Shown: in pieces, positions 62,101 to 64,000 of the stretch
Position numbering within the stretch: position 1 is the first letter of the stretch
Layout of the letters: the number at the start of each line of letters is the position of its first letter
Source of the DNA: JALNZU01 sp964463695
Lineage (GTDB): Bacteria; Bacteroidota; Bacteroidia; Bacteroidales; F082
Reading direction: 5' to 3'
Assembly (NCBI GenBank): GCA_964463695.1
Contig: CAYXCZ010000013.1
Location: 1 to 64,000 of the forward strand
DNA: 64,000 nt
Notes under the pieces: model-generated
The model's database searches: none
What the model was told of the DNA's origin: nothing
The model's input: only the letters and a program-made list of their open reading frames with translations
Program-made: the position numbers and the translations under genes

Positions 62101-62440
62101 GTGTATTCAATAATCGGTCGTTCACCTGATCAGGAAAATGTGCTCCAATAATTTTTGCAGCTTCCTTGATAGACATTGATTTGTGATAACGTACCAATTT
62201 AATTATCGGAATGACGATATAGAAAACCAGTACTAACAAAAACATGGTCAAAAAGCTATAAAACATGGTCATGCGGGCCCATGTTGGAAGAAAGGCGAAA
62301 AACTCTATAAAGTTATAAATCAAAAATGTTGAAGAAACCAAAAGCACAGCGAAAAGGACACCTTTATGAAGGCGATTTCGAAAGTACTTTTTTATAAATT
62401 GCTCAATATTTTTGACTAAAAGTGTGTCAAAATCATTCAT
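59108..62440 (-). CDS. DUF4175 family large membrane / coiled-coil protein
   Basis: 1110 aa. Two N-terminal membrane helices (about 27-47 and 56-80) and a third near 156-175, then a beta-rich extracytoplasmic part to about 490. The rest is a very long charged coiled coil (about 510-860) full of Lys, Glu, Gln and Met, with a Gly/Lys/Pro-rich low-complexity stretch (GKGKGKGKNPSPGKG near 950). This architecture matches DUF4175 proteins of Bacteroidota. No enzymatic motif is seen; a scaffold or envelope role is possible. It is first in a run with the hypothetical gene, ybeY and mnmG, all leftward. Confidence 0.82.
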   Translation of the reverse strand: MNDFDTLLVKNIEQFIKKYFRNRLHKGVLFAVLLVSSTFLIYNFIEFFAFLPTWARMTMFYSFLTMFLLVLVFYIVIPIIKLVRYHKSMSIKEAAKIIGAHFPDQVNDRLLNTLQLRDSLQQSKKDDELLLAAIQQKSEALSVLSFSSAVTNKENLRFLKYSSIPVGILLLLLLFFPSIVKQPSQRIITYNETYSKPLPFTVDILSDRLEVLQNEDYIIEIEVTGDEIPEKFYIQSNGTRYEMLAESLNIRTHTFKRVGATLDFVISGGEYKSGLLTLVVRPKPLLLSYRANVVFPSYMDRKTETFKDMTYLSLPVGSVIEWSFYTKDTERILIQVDSSGKEIDISEGLAEFTFQLLKQQIVTVVPLNIYSSNREGVSIQMDVIGDDFPVIQATQLKEEIIQKQNYFTGIISDDYGFSNLLLHTQVFDQDKEAAIKTIKTELPFNSKELRQEFFYSFNTDSIGALPGQKVTIQFQVTDNDRISGPKSSLSALFSFELTSVEALDSLAGQKEDELTDRLESALKEAAELKDEAAAMNKKMMLKKDLDWNDKQQLKQLLEKQKNLESEIQDITQEREKLNEFNRDHDLMNERMLEKQARIDDLLEKVIPEDIRQMMEELQKMMEEMNKEQLSEMLKKMEMSNEDMEKMLDRNLSLLQQLQVEKEMNKLIDDLKKLSDELKENADKTTNSDEKKEQLSSKLDEIQKKFDKEMNKLDSLRNQNSGLEEPFELIETKEVEKEISEEMESGKQQLEQNKKKQSGNSQKSAAEKMEELSKQLDLMMQQSEEEQTAEDAASLRFLLENLMRVSMSQESLMRNLSQLKRDDPSYADLMKQQGTITESFKVIEDSLVALGKRQPMIESFVFTEVSTIKRKIEEAQQSMKDRFTPNAVSAQQFSMMSMNNLALMLAEALKNMQESMGMPSPQQGKGKGKGKNPSPGKGLQNMREMQESLGKQLKEAMEGKQGKGKGQGKGLSEEMARMAAQQEALRNELKRMIDDLKSEGQTGDGGLNKVLEEMEKFEEGLVNKRLNQQLLEMNNEIVVRLLESEKAQKERDKEERRESEEFKGKNLSNPEEIPEYNRMLERQKETLRTNPIDLQPFYKRLVNDYFMKSNK

Positions 62441-62552
62441 TTTATATAAAAATAGGCTAATGCACCCTACAGTATAGCAAGGATTATTACTTTAGCCGGC
62501 AAATATAACACGAGTTCGGTCAGGGAATTCAAAATTACAATTATTAGATTTT

Positions 62553-64000
62553 ATGAAAAAGCTATTTTTAACATTGTTTACGTTATTAAGTCTCATTTCC
62601 TATACACAACAAAGCGAGGTTCATGTGCATGATCGCTACTGCCGCCACTATCCCGAGCAAACGGATACTCCCAAGTTTGCATGGCGCAGTGATTGGCAAA
62701 GTCAATTAGTTCACAATTATGATGTTAACTTCTATTTTTTAGATATAGAGGTTTCTAATTTAAATATCAATGTGAGCGGCGTTGTTGAAATACATGGTAA
62801 GGTTGTAGCACCACTTCTCGACACGTTCGCTTTTGAACTCATTCAGTCAATGAATGTTACGGCATTTACGTTCAATGGAGTTTCTTATACTCAATTTACC
62901 CGTGAAGGCGACAATGTTCTTGTTCCTGTATCTTCTCTTTCTCAAGGAGAATCATTTATTGCACGTATTACTTATGGTGGTACTCCTCCCACAGGAGGAT
63001 TTTTTGCAGGTGTAACAAACGCTTACAGCAGTGTGTTTCAAAAAAATGTGACCTGGACTTTATCTGAACCTTTTTCGGCTAAAAGCTGGTTTCCATGTAA
63101 ACAGGATCTTCCGGATAAAGCAGATTCCGTTTGGGTTTTCCTTACTACTCCCATTGGAACAAAAGCTGGATCACAAGGCTTGCTAACAAATGTGACAACG
63201 CTCCCAAGTGGAAAACCAAGGTACGAATGGAAATCCAATTATCCAACTGCATATTACCTTATTTCATTCGCAGTAGCTGATTATCAGGAATATAACGTGT
63301 ATGCTAAACCCGCTGAACTTCAGGGAGATTCCATCTTAGTTCAAAATTTTGTCTACAACCATCCCAATTTTCTACCTCAATATCAAAACAGCATCAATGC
63401 CGTTGTTCCAATGATTGAATTGTTTTCAGATATTTATAAGCTCTACCCCTTTTATGAAGAAAAATATGGTCACTGCATAACTCAACTTGGAGGAGGTATG
63501 GAGCATCAAACAATGACAACAATTGGAAGCCTTGGTTTCAATCTCGTTGCCCATGAGCTCGGGCATATGTGGTTTGGCGACAATGTAACCTGCGCAACAT
63601 GGAGTGATATTTGGATCAATGAAGGTTTCGCAACCTATAGCAATTACCTGGCGCAGGAAATAATCAACGGATGGAACGCTGGTCAATCATTTATGATAGG
63701 AACACAAAATAACGTGACATCACAAAACGGAGGAAGTGTTTATGTTCCACCAACGGAGGTAACGCAAGAAAATGTGTGGCGTATTTTCAACGGACGTCTA
63801 TCTTATGACAAAGGTGCCGCCATTATTCACACACTGAGGCACGAAATAAATAATGACGATCTTTTCTTTCAGGTAATGAACACTTTCCAAAATCAGTTTG
63901 CCGACAGTACTGCAACCGGCGATGATTTTAGAATGGTAGCCGAAGCTGTTACAGGAATGGATTTTGAACAATTTTTTGATCAGTGGTACTATGGCGAAGG
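62553..64000 (+). CDS. M1 family metallopeptidase (aminopeptidase), cut by window end
   Basis: The first 482 codons of a secreted zinc aminopeptidase; the frame is still open at 64000. It starts MKKLFLTLFTLLSLISYTQQ, a signal peptide. The N-terminal beta domain is followed by the substrate motif GGGMEHQTM (the GxMEN equivalent) and the zinc site HELGHMWFGDN with the third ligand Glu in WINEGFATY. A tyrosine in GRLSYDKGA is the likely transition-state stabiliser. It is divergent from the DUF4175 gene. A T9SS tail, common on such proteins, would lie outside the window. Confidence 0.92.
   Translation, partial: MKKLFLTLFTLLSLISYTQQSEVHVHDRYCRHYPEQTDTPKFAWRSDWQSQLVHNYDVNFYFLDIEVSNLNINVSGVVEIHGKVVAPLLDTFAFELIQSMNVTAFTFNGVSYTQFTREGDNVLVPVSSLSQGESFIARITYGGTPPTGGFFAGVTNAYSSVFQKNVTWTLSEPFSAKSWFPCKQDLPDKADSVWVFLTTPIGTKAGSQGLLTNVTTLPSGKPRYEWKSNYPTAYYLISFAVADYQEYNVYAKPAELQGDSILVQNFVYNHPNFLPQYQNSINAVVPMIELFSDIYKLYPFYEEKYGHCITQLGGGMEHQTMTTIGSLGFNLVAHELGHMWFGDNVTCATWSDIWINEGFATYSNYLAQEIINGWNAGQSFMIGTQNNVTSQNGGSVYVPPTEVTQENVWRIFNGRLSYDKGAAIIHTLRHEINNDDLFFQVMNTFQNQFADSTATGDDFRMVAEAVTGMDFEQFFDQWYYGE

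Overview
The window comes from a member of the Bacteroidota. It carries a SusC/SusD pair, several TonB-dependent receptors, proteins with type IX secretion (T9SS) sorting tails, the T9SS translocon gene sprA in a ruvA-sprA-gcvH-VanZ-tonB row, and DUF4175 and HYC_CC_PP proteins. Many genes are preceded by the Bacteroidota -7 promoter motif TAnnTTTG, and Shine-Dalgarno sites are largely absent. I cannot name the genus. Two near-perfect parS (ParB-binding) sites flank mnmG near the right end, suggesting that this end lies in the origin-proximal part of the chromosome.

Layout. 1-2.4 kb: a nitroreductase, an M28 glutaminyl-cyclase-like lipoprotein and repeat-rich spacers. 2.4-3.6 kb: an apparently complete IS630-family element whose transposase needs a -1 frameshift. 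3.6-15.2 kb: the most interesting part, a divergent locus. Leftward it has an isoaspartyl dipeptidase and a secreted M28 peptidase. Rightward it has two secreted S51 cyanophycinase-family proteins, a SusC, a SusD and a PKD/beta-propeller lipoprotein. I read this as a locus for extracellular breakdown of cyanophycin (multi-L-arginyl-poly-L-aspartate) or a similar isoaspartyl polymer: cyanophycinases release beta-Asp dipeptides, SusCD imports them, and the isoaspartyl dipeptidase splits them. 15.2-23.5 kb: a T9SS-tailed protein of unknown function, DUF3109, purN, a conserved unknown gene followed by ppnP, then a CE7 esterase and a T9SS-tailed GH5 glycosidase. 23.7-30.3 kb: an S-adenosylmethionine cycle block, ahcY facing away from a SAM riboswitch, metH and metF. 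30.3-33.7 kb: a HYC_CC_PP / TonB receptor / HMA metal cassette. 33.8-40.2 kb: thpR, tRNA-Ala(GGC), katG, and a small lipoprotein translationally coupled to a TonB-dependent receptor. 40.2-49.9 kb: the leftward tonB, VanZ-like, gcvH, sprA, ruvA row. 50.0-55.2 kb: a flippase and a large membrane histidine kinase sharing one base. 55.4-62.4 kb: a methyltransferase, mnmG between two parS sites, ybeY, a degenerate ATPase-like protein and a DUF4175 protein. 62.55 kb to the edge: an M1 aminopeptidase cut by the window end.

Several genes (DUF3109, purN, thpR) have the -7 motif ending exactly 4 nt before the ATG, which predicts leaderless mRNAs. No CRISPR array, prophage, rRNA or integrase was seen. 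All functional names come from reading motifs by eye; no database search was run.
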